Source: Melioribacteraceae bacterium (GTDB lineage Bacteria; Bacteroidota; Ignavibacteria; Ignavibacteriales; Melioribacteraceae). From it: a DNA stretch of 64,000 bases. The position numbers and the translations under genes are program-made. The notes under the pieces are model-generated. The model was not told the DNA's origin and searched no databases. It saw nothing but the letters and a program-made list of their open reading frames with translations. Shown here one piece after another: positions 42,264 to 51,330 of this stretch (position 1 is its first letter; the number at the start of each line of letters is the position of its first letter). Where the stretch lies: NCBI GenBank assembly GCA_027030245.1, contig JALVFE010000016.1:583078-647077 (forward strand), in the 5' to 3' direction.

Positions 42264-42611
42264 ATGAAAATATCGAATCTTATCTTGCCCTTAATTATTG
42301 CAATCACTGTCTGGCTGATTTATTATTTTTATTTTGCACCTACAAAGGAACTTGGTTCGTTCGAAAACTTTGATACCGGCTCGGAAATTAACCAGGAAAT
42401 CAATGTAAAAATTATTAAGGACAGAGGAATCGAAAAAACCGCCGACGGTAAAATAATTGCATTTCTAGTAAGCGACAGAAATAATAAAATTGTTAAAGTT
42501 GTTTTGCATCAACCCGTCGATGACGAGATATTAAAAAGCGATGTAGTGGAATTATTAGGTCATATGCATGAAACAAATTTTACCGCAAAACGTATATCCG
42601 TAAACGACTAA
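42264..42611 (+). CDS. Unknown membrane-anchored protein upstream of the metal ATPase
   Basis: 115 residues: one N-terminal membrane segment (ILPLIIAITVWLIYYFYF), then a small periplasmic beta domain (INVKIIKDRGIEKTADGKII). No known motif. Start has AAAGGGA upstream. It ends 8 bases before the metal ATPase gene, so it is probably its operon partner, perhaps an accessory for metal delivery; this is inferred from position. Confidence 0.7.
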   Translation: MKISNLILPLIIAITVWLIYYFYFAPTKELGSFENFDTGSEINQEINVKIIKDRGIEKTADGKIIAFLVSDRNNKIVKVVLHQPVDDEILKSDVVELLGHMHETNFTAKRISVND

Positions 42612-42619
42612 CAAAAATC

Positions 42620-44704
42620 ATGAAACAATATAAATTAAAAAATCTCGATTGTGCCAGCTGCGCCGCTAAAATAGAAGAAGGATTGGCAAAACTGGAAGAA
42701 GTAAACTTCGCAAATGTGAATTTCGCTAATCTAACATTAACCGTTGATGCCAAGGACTTGGAAAAAGTCAAACGTAAGATTAAAGAAATTGAACCGGACG
42801 TAGAAGTATTAGAGCAAGACGAAGAAAAAAACATTGTTACAACAAGTGAATTAGCAGAACATAAAGTCGCAATCATTAAAGCGGTAACCGCAACAATTTT
42901 ATTATTAGCAGGAATATTTTACGAAGATATTCTTCATAACACCCCTTATCATTTTGCCGAATACATTGTATTTCTCACGGCGTATTTGATTTCCGGCTGG
43001 AACGTATTAACAAAGGCGGTTAAAAATATTTTACGGGGACAAATATTCGACGAGAATTTTTTAATGACTGTTGCAACACTAGGTGCTTTTGCCATAGACG
43101 AAATGCCGGAAGCGGTTGCTGTAATGTTGTTTTACGTTGTGGGTGAATTATTTCAGGATATTGCGGTTAACAGGTCACGCAAATCAATTAAAGCGTTATT
43201 GGAAATTAAACCGGAATTTGCAAACTTAAAATTAAACGGCGAAATTGTACAAGTTCCACCGGAAGAAGTAAATGTGAACGATATAATAGTCGTTAAACCG
43301 GGCGAAAAAGTTCCCTTAGACGGTGAGATTATCGAGGGCGAATCTTTCGTGGATACTTCAGCACTAACCGGCGAGAGCGTTCCCAGAAAGGTAAAATCCG
43401 GTGATACTGTTTTAGCAGGTACAATTAACCAAAATGGTCTTCTCTCTGTTAAGGTTGCCAAGCCGTTTAACGAATCTTCGGTTTCCAGAATTTTACAGTT
43501 GGTAGAAAATGCTACAGCTAAAAAAGCGGAAACGGAAAAATTCATAACAACTTTTGCGAGATATTATACGCCGGTCATAGTTACCGGAGCTTTACTTTTA
43601 GCTATTATCCCACCGTTATTAATTCAAGGTGCTTCATTTTCCGATTGGATTTACAGGGCACTTGTAGTATTGGTTATTTCATGCCCGTGCGCTTTGGTAA
43701 TAAGCATTCCGCTCGGTTACTTCGGTGGGATCGGAAGAGCATCGAGGCGCGGTATATTGGTTAAAGGCTCCAATTTTCTCGATGCACTTACTCATGTGAG
43801 TACAATGGTTTTCGATAAAACAGGCACGCTTACAAAAGGTGAATTTAAAGTTGCGGAAGTCGTAACTCATAACGGTTTTGATAAAAACACAATCTTAAAA
43901 GCTGCCGCTTATGCCGAAGTCAATTCAAATCACCCGATCGCTAAATCCATTCTTGAAACGTTTGACGAAAAAATCGATCAATCCGCAATAGAAAAGGTTG
44001 ATGAAATTTCGGGTCATGGAATTAAAGCAAAAATTAACGACGAATATGTAATTGTAGGGAACGACAAATTACTTCATAAAGAAAATATCGAACATCCCGT
44101 GTGTGAAGTCGACGGAACTGTGGTTCACGTTGCGATAAACAATAATTATGCAGGTCACATAATAATTTCCGATGAGCTGAAACCCGATGCGGTGGAAACA
44201 ATAGAACAATTAAAAAAACAAAACATTTTAACCGTTATGCTTACCGGTGACAATAAAGCTGCAGCCGAATATTTTGCTAAAAAATTAAAAATAGATAAAT
44301 ATTTCTATGAATTATTTCCTGAGGATAAAGTCCAGCATATCGAAAAATTAATGAATGAAAACAAGGACGGAAAAATGGCTTTTGTAGGCGACGGCATTAA
44401 CGATGCCCCGGTGCTTGCGCGAGCGGATATCGGAATTGCAATGGGCGCTTACGGCTCCGATGCCGCAATAGAAACAGCCGACGTTGTATTGATGACCGAC
44501 GCACCTTCCAAAGTGGTAACCGCACTCGATGTTGCCAAGCGAACACGGGTTATTGTCTGGCAAAATATCATTTTTGCACTTGGCGTAAAACTCTTCTTTA
44601 TAATTCTCGGCGCATTCGGAATTGCAACAATGTGGGAAGCCGTTTTCGGAGATATGGGCGTTGCATTAATCGCAATTTTTAATTCAATCCGTATTCTCAA
44701 ATAA
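42620..44704 (+). CDS. P1B-type heavy-metal-transporting ATPase (Zn/Cd/Pb type)
   Basis: 694 residues. N-terminal heavy-metal domain with LDCASCAAKIE; membrane metal site SCPCALVISIPLGYFGG (CPC near 354); TGES (~249); phosphorylated Asp in VFDKTGTLTKG (~399); GDGINDAPVLARADIGIAMG (~589). CPC with a following Ser-Ile-Pro and the C-terminal MGVALIAIFNSIRIL match ZntA-like exporters of zinc, cadmium and lead rather than copper pumps. It follows a small membrane protein by 8 bases. The nearby ArsR-type regulator may control it, but no matching operator is visible here. Confidence 0.93.
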   Translation: MKQYKLKNLDCASCAAKIEEGLAKLEEVNFANVNFANLTLTVDAKDLEKVKRKIKEIEPDVEVLEQDEEKNIVTTSELAEHKVAIIKAVTATILLLAGIFYEDILHNTPYHFAEYIVFLTAYLISGWNVLTKAVKNILRGQIFDENFLMTVATLGAFAIDEMPEAVAVMLFYVVGELFQDIAVNRSRKSIKALLEIKPEFANLKLNGEIVQVPPEEVNVNDIIVVKPGEKVPLDGEIIEGESFVDTSALTGESVPRKVKSGDTVLAGTINQNGLLSVKVAKPFNESSVSRILQLVENATAKKAETEKFITTFARYYTPVIVTGALLLAIIPPLLIQGASFSDWIYRALVVLVISCPCALVISIPLGYFGGIGRASRRGILVKGSNFLDALTHVSTMVFDKTGTLTKGEFKVAEVVTHNGFDKNTILKAAAYAEVNSNHPIAKSILETFDEKIDQSAIEKVDEISGHGIKAKINDEYVIVGNDKLLHKENIEHPVCEVDGTVVHVAINNNYAGHIIISDELKPDAVETIEQLKKQNILTVMLTGDNKAAAEYFAKKLKIDKYFYELFPEDKVQHIEKLMNENKDGKMAFVGDGINDAPVLARADIGIAMGAYGSDAAIETADVVLMTDAPSKVVTALDVAKRTRVIVWQNIIFALGVKLFFIILGAFGIATMWEAVFGDMGVALIAIFNSIRILK

Positions 44705-44836
44705 GTATTCCCGTCAATTAAAACATCTTTTTACTAATATCTTAATCGTGTGACCTCCATCAATTTTTTTGGATTCCCAACCATTTAATTCGGAAATAAA
44801 TATTAATTATTAAAGTTTAATCATAAGCAATTTTCA

Positions 44837-47053
44837 ATGAAATTTTCTAAGTACAAAATCTTTGTAATAATTCTGTTGACTTTACTTCAAGTTTGGCAGA
44901 TATTCCCGCAGAGCGGAAATACAGCATATGTTAGCAAACGAGCTGGCATTTGTTTTCGTGTAGACGATAACAACGATATCTATAAATATCGCGATTATTC
45001 CGATGTATTTGCCAAATATAATTTAAAATACACATTTGCTCTTAATTTAGGAATGACGGAATTCGATTCCCCAGCGTACCGAGACAGCATTCGCGTTTTC
45101 CAAAATATGGGTCACGAATGGATGGACCATACGCCCAACCACCGCCCCAATTTCTTTTTCACTAAATTCGATACTCTGGCATACGATACCCTTCTGGGTG
45201 TCGATCACAGAAAAGGAACCAAAGTTTGTTTAACTTACGAACAACCCGATACAACGAAAGCGAAAAGAAGCGGATTTTGCGATATCAATCACAATAAGGT
45301 TACAATAAACCAAACGGAATACGACCAATTCACTTCGGATGACATTTATTTGTATTTCCCATCTCTCGATACACTTGTTTTTCTCCCCCATGTTAATGAT
45401 GGACCTGTTCTCGATATCACCGATTTTTGGGAAGATTCACTCGACTTGGGAGTTCATTCTAATATTAAATATTACAATTTTGAGAAATCCCGTGTTCACA
45501 TGACGGTGAGCGCATTAAAAACTTTAGCCGACGAAACACTTAAATTAGCCGATCTCTATGGTTACGACAGACCTTATACATGGATTCAACCGGGCGGTAA
45601 TCACCCTTTTCAACACAAAAACGAAATTAAAGCCGCCATGGGAGATCAACTCAATTATACTGCCGGAGCCGTGTATCCCGATGATGCCGAACAAGTGTTT
45701 AACGAATACGATCCGAACGGTGAACAGCGGTTTGCAATGCAATGGGGGGATTTTCTGGAAGACGAAACCGATCTGCAAACTTGCAAATCCAGAATTGCCG
45801 ACGGAATAGCAAAACACCAAATGATAATCGGGCATAGTCATTTTGTATCTTACGACGGATGGAACAATTATCTTGAAAGAACCGACAGCTTACTTGCGTG
45901 GGCAGTACGGAATAACATTCCCGTTAAAACCTATACCGAATGGGCTGATATTCTATATACTCAAATACCCGATCCGTACGAAAACATTTTCCCCGCTTTG
46001 AATGTCGATCTCGACGAAAATAATGAGCCGGATGGTTTCGAGACCAAAGAAGGAAGATGGAAAAACAACGACGGAATAAACGGATACTGCTATGAAATAA
46101 GTAAAGTCGGTGAGATCTGTAGAATAAATTTCCTTGGCGGAGTGGAAAAAGGCGAGAACAATTTTGAGATTTGGACAAAAGGTGAAGAAGGTGATTCGGT
46201 AGAAGTAACTTTTTCTTGGCAAAATGTTCAAAAGATATATAAATTTCCCGCAGAGAGCGACGACTGGCAAAAATACACCCTCTTTCAATCAAACAACCCA
46301 ACGGAAGCATTGGATATTCCTGCAAACATTTCAACAATCAATATTAAAATATCTTGTTCCGATCACCAAAAAGGAAAATTAAAAATCAGCGGAATGTGGC
46401 TTGGCAAAAAAATTAAAGCCGATATTAAAGTATTTCTCGAAGGAGCTTATGCAAACATCGACACAATGTCAACTAATTTAATTTCATTACCCGATTTTCC
46501 CAAAAAGCAGCCTTATGATACGGCGCCATGGAACTACAACGGAAATGAAAATTTATCTTCAATCCCGCAAAATATGGTAGATTGGATACTTGTTGAGCTG
46601 AGGGATAAACAAAATCCCGATTCCATAGTTGCAAGAAGGTCCGGAATTTTATTAAAAAACGGCAAAATAGTCGATTTGGATGGCGTCAGTCCGTTAAACT
46701 TCAAAATGCCGGAAGATGATTATTTCATTGCAATAAAGCACAGAAATCACTTGGGAATTCGTAGTTCACAGGCAGTGAGCCTCTCATACAACACCGCTAC
46801 TTATGATTTTTCTGCACCGGGTTCGACTTACGGGAACGGTTCGGAAAAAGATTTAGGCGACGGAAATTACGGTATGTACGCCGGCGACACGGATTCGAAT
46901 GGAGTAATTGATGCGGCCGATAGAAATCCTACCTGGAATAAAAGAAATTCAAGCGGTTACTTATCCGAAGATGTTATTATGAACGGAGTTATTGACGCTG
47001 CCGATAGAAATAATTGTTGGAACAACCGGAACAAAAATTCTGCTATTAAGTAA
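44837..47053 (+). CDS. Secreted polysaccharide deacetylase-like protein with dockerin-like repeats
   Basis: 738 residues with a signal peptide (1-25). Residues 35-360 form a NodB-like deacetylase domain: Asp in CFRVDDNNDIY, His pair in MDHTPNHRPN, and a further HSHFVSYDGW. The middle has beta-sandwich sequence. The C-terminus carries two calcium-loop repeats, DTDSNGVIDAADRN and VIMNGVIDAADRN, as in dockerin type I modules. It lacks the YPNPFNP sorting domain of its neighbours. A cell-surface or secreted enzyme acting on N-acetylated polysaccharide is likely. Confidence 0.82.
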   Translation: MKFSKYKIFVIILLTLLQVWQIFPQSGNTAYVSKRAGICFRVDDNNDIYKYRDYSDVFAKYNLKYTFALNLGMTEFDSPAYRDSIRVFQNMGHEWMDHTPNHRPNFFFTKFDTLAYDTLLGVDHRKGTKVCLTYEQPDTTKAKRSGFCDINHNKVTINQTEYDQFTSDDIYLYFPSLDTLVFLPHVNDGPVLDITDFWEDSLDLGVHSNIKYYNFEKSRVHMTVSALKTLADETLKLADLYGYDRPYTWIQPGGNHPFQHKNEIKAAMGDQLNYTAGAVYPDDAEQVFNEYDPNGEQRFAMQWGDFLEDETDLQTCKSRIADGIAKHQMIIGHSHFVSYDGWNNYLERTDSLLAWAVRNNIPVKTYTEWADILYTQIPDPYENIFPALNVDLDENNEPDGFETKEGRWKNNDGINGYCYEISKVGEICRINFLGGVEKGENNFEIWTKGEEGDSVEVTFSWQNVQKIYKFPAESDDWQKYTLFQSNNPTEALDIPANISTINIKISCSDHQKGKLKISGMWLGKKIKADIKVFLEGAYANIDTMSTNLISLPDFPKKQPYDTAPWNYNGNENLSSIPQNMVDWILVELRDKQNPDSIVARRSGILLKNGKIVDLDGVSPLNFKMPEDDYFIAIKHRNHLGIRSSQAVSLSYNTATYDFSAPGSTYGNGSEKDLGDGNYGMYAGDTDSNGVIDAADRNPTWNKRNSSGYLSEDVIMNGVIDAADRNNCWNNRNKNSAIK

Positions 47054-47177
47054 TTAAAAAGAAGAAAAAACATTAGAAAATCCGGTTAAGACTTAACTTT
47101 ATAAAATTTTTATAACTTCTTTACTTGAAAAGAGTTACAAAATTTTATATATTTAATTAATAATAACCGGGGGCGCG

Positions 47178-47369
47178 ATGAAAAAAAGAAAAATCGTAGC
47201 ACCAAAAAAAGTTACAAGGGTGCCGAAAGAATCAGTTTCTCAAATTCCACCTGAACAACCGGACTATAATTTTATAACGCCGTGGACAATAAGCGATAAG
47301 AAAACTGTGACCGATAAAAAGAAGAAAAAGTTAACCAAATCACAAGATATTTTCTATCATTTCGGTTAA
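47178..47369 (+). CDS. Small basic protein of unknown function
   Basis: 63 residues, Lys-rich at both ends with a Pro/Gln-rich centre (SQIPPEQPDYNFITPW). Preceded by a GGGGGCG stretch at about -4. It is followed by a 40-residue membrane protein on the same strand, 35 bases later, so a small operon is likely. No family recognised. Confidence 0.5.
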   Translation: MKKRKIVAPKKVTRVPKESVSQIPPEQPDYNFITPWTISDKKTVTDKKKKKLTKSQDIFYHFG

Positions 47370-47404
47370 TTGGATTAGTTAATTTTCATTTTTTCGGAAA
47401 AACT

Positions 47405-47527
47405 ATGAACGATATTTTGCTTGGTACAATTTTGGGGATTATTTTGTTTTTAGCTGTTGTTTTCGTTGTACCTAAAATCTTTCCGAGTGAATTGGATTCA
47501 CTGACGGATGATTCCAACAAAATTTAA
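47405..47527 (+). CDS. Forty-residue single-span membrane protein
   Basis: A short frame of 40 codons: one hydrophobic helix (LLGTILGIILFLAVVFVVP) followed by an acidic tail. Between two small co-directional genes, 21 bases before the next. Likely real because of position and a clean membrane pattern. Confidence 0.5.
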   Translation: MNDILLGTILGIILFLAVVFVVPKIFPSELDSLTDDSNKI

Positions 47528-47548
47528 CGGTAAACAATTAAGTAAAAT

Positions 47549-47872
47549 ATGAGCACCACTCTCCAAATCTTACTAATTTATTTGACGGCAGGATTAGTAA
47601 TTGGCGCATTTTCTTCATTTATTGCCAACGAAAAAAACAGAAACGGTTTTAATTGGTTTTTATTGGGTGTAGTGTTCAATATAATTGCAATGCTGGCATT
47701 AATTGCGGTTCCGGCGTTACCGGAGAGTGAAAAGACGACAGAAGATTTAAAAACAAAAAAACCGGTACATACCGCATCCCAACTAAAAGCCGAAACTGTA
47801 ATGAGATTTTTACTTTTTTCTCTAGGTTTGGTACTGATTTTACTAATCGGATATTTTAATTTCCTACAATAA
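47549..47872 (+). CDS. Small membrane protein of unknown function
   Basis: 107 residues with three hydrophobic segments (ILLIYLTAGLVIGAFSSF, WFLLGVVFNIIAMLALIAV and FLLFSLGLVLILLIGYF). GLVIGAFSSFIA then KNRNGFNWFLLG suggests a small membrane family found beside Bacteroidota transport genes, but I cannot name it. Third of three small genes in a row. Confidence 0.6.
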   Translation: MSTTLQILLIYLTAGLVIGAFSSFIANEKNRNGFNWFLLGVVFNIIAMLALIAVPALPESEKTTEDLKTKKPVHTASQLKAETVMRFLLFSLGLVLILLIGYFNFLQ

Positions 47873-47879
47873 AGTTTAA

Positions 47880-47926
47880 GGAAGGAACAGTAATTTTAGC
47901 AATTTTTTATTTTTTCTGTTCCTTCC
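47880..47926. terminator. Inverted repeat between convergent genes
   Basis: GGAAGGAACAG pairs exactly with CTGTTCCTTCC, 25-base AT-rich loop. It separates the small + strand genes from the - strand barrel gene and can end both transcripts. Confidence 0.6.
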
Positions 47927-47933
47927 GCCGAAA

Positions 47934-48491
47934 TTAGAATTTAAAATCCACACCCAAATCCAAAGCACCGTAACTTAACGTTCCGAATCCGATTCTAGCG
48001 CTTACTGCTAAATTAGGTGTAATCCAATATCTGCTACCGGCATGCAAACCAAACCAAAAGCCTCCGTGAGATGGTTCAGTCCAATACGGTCTTTTTTCCG
48101 GACCGGTCCAAGATACTTTTCCAAAATCGAATGCCAAAACTAATCCGATCCACGGGTCAAACTTATTGTTTTTCAAATCGAAATGATAATTACCCTGGGC
48201 GCCAAATAAAATATCGGTGTAGCTCCAGTGACCGTAATAATACGCAGAAGAATAACTCCAATATCTTACTATTCCGCCCACCCCCAGTTTTCCGGGAGCT
48301 TCGATCCCGATTTCACGGAGATTCATACCGTATTCATAATTTGCACCGAACTGAATTGCAGTACCGAGAAATGACAATCCGAGCGAAGGTCCCGCATAAT
48401 TTTTACTAACTTCATACTGCGGGAACACTTCGGTATTAATTAAAAGAAAAAGAAAGATAAACAGGGAACCTATAATTTTGCGGTTTTGCAT
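47934..48491 (-). CDS. Small outer-membrane beta-barrel protein
   Basis: 185 residues with a signal peptide (1-25, ending FPQ). It has alternating Gly/aromatic strands (GPSLGLSFLG, GLHAGSRYW) and a last strand ending GVDFKF with the C-terminal Phe of outer-membrane proteins. No named family. Probably an eight-stranded barrel by length. Confidence 0.7.
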   Translation of the reverse strand: MQNRKIIGSLFIFLFLLINTEVFPQYEVSKNYAGPSLGLSFLGTAIQFGANYEYGMNLREIGIEAPGKLGVGGIVRYWSYSSAYYYGHWSYTDILFGAQGNYHFDLKNNKFDPWIGLVLAFDFGKVSWTGPEKRPYWTEPSHGGFWFGLHAGSRYWITPNLAVSARIGFGTLSYGALDLGVDFKF

Positions 48492-48562
48492 TCTTACCTC
48501 TAAAATTGTACAAGCAGCATCACAAATTTACAATAATTACCATAACCAGCCAATCTTCCGTA

Positions 48563-49297
48563 TTAAGCCCAAGAACCTTGTGCAACAATATTGCCTTGAG
48601 TATCGTATTCCCACCAATGACCATTTCCGGCCGGAGTCCATGTAATCTGATAATGCATATAAGACTGATTGTTTATATCTTCGTAAAGTTTTAATGTACC
48701 CGAATTATCGGCGTTTACGGTTATGCTGATTTTATTCTGAGAATCCATATCAGTATACTCAAAGGTGTAAGAACCGTCCGAATTTGCGCTCCAATCCCAT
48801 TCAACAGCAATATCAGAAGTTACAGGTTCATACACCACAAGATGTCCTGAACTGCCGTCCAAAGTTTGTTCCGCTTCCATACCTAGCCAGTTCGTTGCGG
48901 TAAATCCTTCGTAAGTTCCAGTCAAGTAAACTTTCCAATGCACCATATCGCCTGTTTCCTCGTAAACCAGTCGGACTGTAATATCACCGTTATTCCAAGT
49001 CCATTCGTCATTTACACCCATAGATTTGGGAACGTGAGTAGCTCCCGACGGAGGAGTGAAAAACATCGTAAAATTTTTAAAACTGTTGGCTAACTGAATA
49101 AAACCGTTAACCATTTGTGCATACGGGTCTTGGGCTTGAGCTAAATGTTGAGGAACTGTTACTTCTTTAATTTGTAATTTTGCCGGTCCTTTCGGTTGAG
49201 GTTCAACCGGATTATTATCTTCGTCATTTGAACAACCTGCAATGGAAAAAGTGAAAAGTGCCACTAAGAGAATTATTAAAAATTTTTTTATTTTCAT
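48563..49297 (-). CDS. Lipoprotein of unknown function
   Basis: 244 residues. The N-terminus is a lipobox signal (LFTFSIAGC, Cys lipidated), followed by an acidic linker (SNDEDNNPVEPQ). The rest is beta-rich, ending in a repetitive WWEYDTQGNIVAQGSW region. Likely surface or outer-membrane lipoprotein; there is no known domain that I recognise. Confidence 0.7.
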   Translation of the reverse strand: MKIKKFLIILLVALFTFSIAGCSNDEDNNPVEPQPKGPAKLQIKEVTVPQHLAQAQDPYAQMVNGFIQLANSFKNFTMFFTPPSGATHVPKSMGVNDEWTWNNGDITVRLVYEETGDMVHWKVYLTGTYEGFTATNWLGMEAEQTLDGSSGHLVVYEPVTSDIAVEWDWSANSDGSYTFEYTDMDSQNKISITVNADNSGTLKLYEDINNQSYMHYQITWTPAGNGHWWEYDTQGNIVAQGSWA

Positions 49298-49386
49298 AAT
49301 AACCTCCGTAAAAATTAATTTTACAGTTATTATAAAAATATAATACTTCCATTGTTTCTTAAGTTATTCTTTTACCGCTATAGATT

Positions 49387-51309
49387 TTATCTTAACAAAA
49401 TCATTTTTTTGGTTTCCGAAAAATTTCCGGCTTTCAATCTGTAAAAATATATTCCACTCGGTAATCCGCCTGCGGTGGATTTTGCATCGAATGTTACTGT
49501 GTACGTTCCGGGTGACTGTTTTTCGTTTACAAGGGTTGCTACTTCTCTACCGAGTATGTCATACACTTTTAAGGTTACATACAATCCCCTCACCCGTCCT
49601 GCGGACACCCTCTCCCCGAGGGAGAGGGCTGGGGTGAGGGCATATTTTATCGTGGTTGTTGGGTTAAACGGATTTGGGTAGTTTTGGTATAAAACAAATC
49701 TTTGTGGAATCTCATTTTTAATTTCCTCGATTCCTGTTATTGTCGTATCACCGTAAACCACGCCGTTAATTACGCAACCTTTAAGTGTATCGGTAGAATA
49801 ACCGAAGTCGAATTCATTATCCTTTCTAATTATTCCGATTCCCTGTGCATAACTTTTTCTGTATGTATACAATGAAGAATAATTAAACGTTTTAATTAAT
49901 CTTTTATTATTCCATATAAAATCGCTCGAATCAACTACATCCACCATAATACCTTCAAAGGTTTCAAATTGATCTCCCTTTGTCGATAAAAAGTTTTCCG
50001 ATAATTTTTCCCCACCATTAAACACAAATAGTTTTCCCGTTGAAGAATCTAATCGTACCCACACTGGATCATGAGAGATGAAATTTGTTATATAATAATA
50101 TTTTTTTTCATCCGGAAAGATTGAATCTTTTTGAACCTCAACCGTGTAATATTTGGAAAAAGGATTCGGGTTTATATCATAAGAAATTCCCCATGAATAA
50201 TAAACCCATTTATTTCCAACCTCTATGGGGAAATATGTCAATGATTGTTTGATTGATTTTCGAAGTAAATTTTCAACAGAATCTGGAGTTACTTTTGAAA
50301 TAGCATAAGTATTTGCGGTAAACAGAAAATCTTTTCCGGGTTTTTTATAAATGGCAACCGGGAAATTTTCCACATAAGCATAATGATTAAAAGTAGCGCC
50401 GAAGTCGGTTGATTTGAAAATCTCGTTTGCGGTTGCATAAAAAATTGTTCCCGGTACGGAATCGTCAATACATATACTGGAATGATTGTACAGTTCTTTT
50501 ATTACTTTCCAAGTGTAAGGATTTCCTTGCTCGGCTGAAACTAAAATCTTTGCCGTTGTCTCGGGATATTTATACTCTTTATGGTACTCATTATAAATTG
50601 CGTAAATATGTTGACCGTCTTTATCGAATAAAAGCGTGTCCACATAATTCCAATCAATGGATTGATCGACTGTTAAAAAAGAATTTCCTTGATCGAATGA
50701 CTTAACCAAACTACCGTCATCGGCAACACCGAAAATTATTGAATCGTTAAACGGTGAAAAAGTAAGATAATCGAAATCTATTTGATAAATATTGGAATCG
50801 GCAACGGAAAAACCGCCATCCACGCTTTTGTAAATTGTACGTCCTGCCACAACAAAAACTGTATTCGTATCTTGCTTCGAAACGTACAATCCGTTTGCAG
50901 AAATTAAACCGTCGCTTAGAATGTTATTCGTATCGTATCTTGAAAGGCTCCAATTACCGTCGATGCTTAACGAATTCCTTAGATAAATATACTTTTCCGG
51001 ATTATTACCGATAAAATCTATTCCGCCGATTATATTCTTTTCTGTATGATTTTCCGGATAATATGTTATTGAATACCCATTCAAAAACGGTTTTTCCTTT
51101 TTGTCGGATTCGTTGAAGGTATAAATAAAATCAAGGGTTGTGTCGGCGGTATCACTAAGGCTTATATACTTTGCTCGATAGAAAAGATGCGTATTACCTT
51201 CCGCATCTTCTATTCCGCGTAATGAGTAAATAAGAGTGTCGGTTTGTGCATTGGTAATAGATAAAAATGAAACTGCCGAAATAAGAATCGATAGTAAAAC
51301 TTTCTTCAT
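49387..51309 (-). CDS. Secreted sortilin/BNR-like repeat protein with T9SS sorting domain
   Basis: 640 residues with signal peptide 1-21. Residues 100-340 contain sialidase/BNR-type pattern pieces (IYKSVDGGFSVAD, LVKSFDQGNSFLT, IFKSTDFGATFNH). The C-terminal sorting domain starts at QNYPNPFNPTTT (near 545) and ends TKKMILLR. In the sorting domain a palindromic repeat (49586-49641) encodes ALTPALSLGERVSAGRVRG in frame between the first and second strands. Sits beside another T9SS cargo gene on the same strand. Binding or structural role; no catalytic motif seen. Confidence 0.85.
   Translation of the reverse strand: MKKVLLSILISAVSFLSITNAQTDTLIYSLRGIEDAEGNTHLFYRAKYISLSDTADTTLDFIYTFNESDKKEKPFLNGYSITYYPENHTEKNIIGGIDFIGNNPEKYIYLRNSLSIDGNWSLSRYDTNNILSDGLISANGLYVSKQDTNTVFVVAGRTIYKSVDGGFSVADSNIYQIDFDYLTFSPFNDSIIFGVADDGSLVKSFDQGNSFLTVDQSIDWNYVDTLLFDKDGQHIYAIYNEYHKEYKYPETTAKILVSAEQGNPYTWKVIKELYNHSSICIDDSVPGTIFYATANEIFKSTDFGATFNHYAYVENFPVAIYKKPGKDFLFTANTYAISKVTPDSVENLLRKSIKQSLTYFPIEVGNKWVYYSWGISYDINPNPFSKYYTVEVQKDSIFPDEKKYYYITNFISHDPVWVRLDSSTGKLFVFNGGEKLSENFLSTKGDQFETFEGIMVDVVDSSDFIWNNKRLIKTFNYSSLYTYRKSYAQGIGIIRKDNEFDFGYSTDTLKGCVINGVVYGDTTITGIEEIKNEIPQRFVLYQNYPNPFNPTTTIKYALTPALSLGERVSAGRVRGLYVTLKVYDILGREVATLVNEKQSPGTYTVTFDAKSTAGGLPSGIYFYRLKAGNFSETKKMILLR
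49586..49641. repeat. GC-rich palindromic repeat inserted in frame in a sorting domain
   Basis: CCCTCACCC at the left pairs with GGGTGAGGG at the right, with an inner CCCTCTCCC / GGGAGAGGG-type pair. It is far richer in G and C than its surroundings. Its translation, with many Arg/Gly/Leu residues, is not otherwise part of the domain. The same kind of repeat is common in many bacterial genomes. Confidence 0.75.
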
Positions 51310-51330
51310 TTTTCACCTTCTGCAAAAAAT

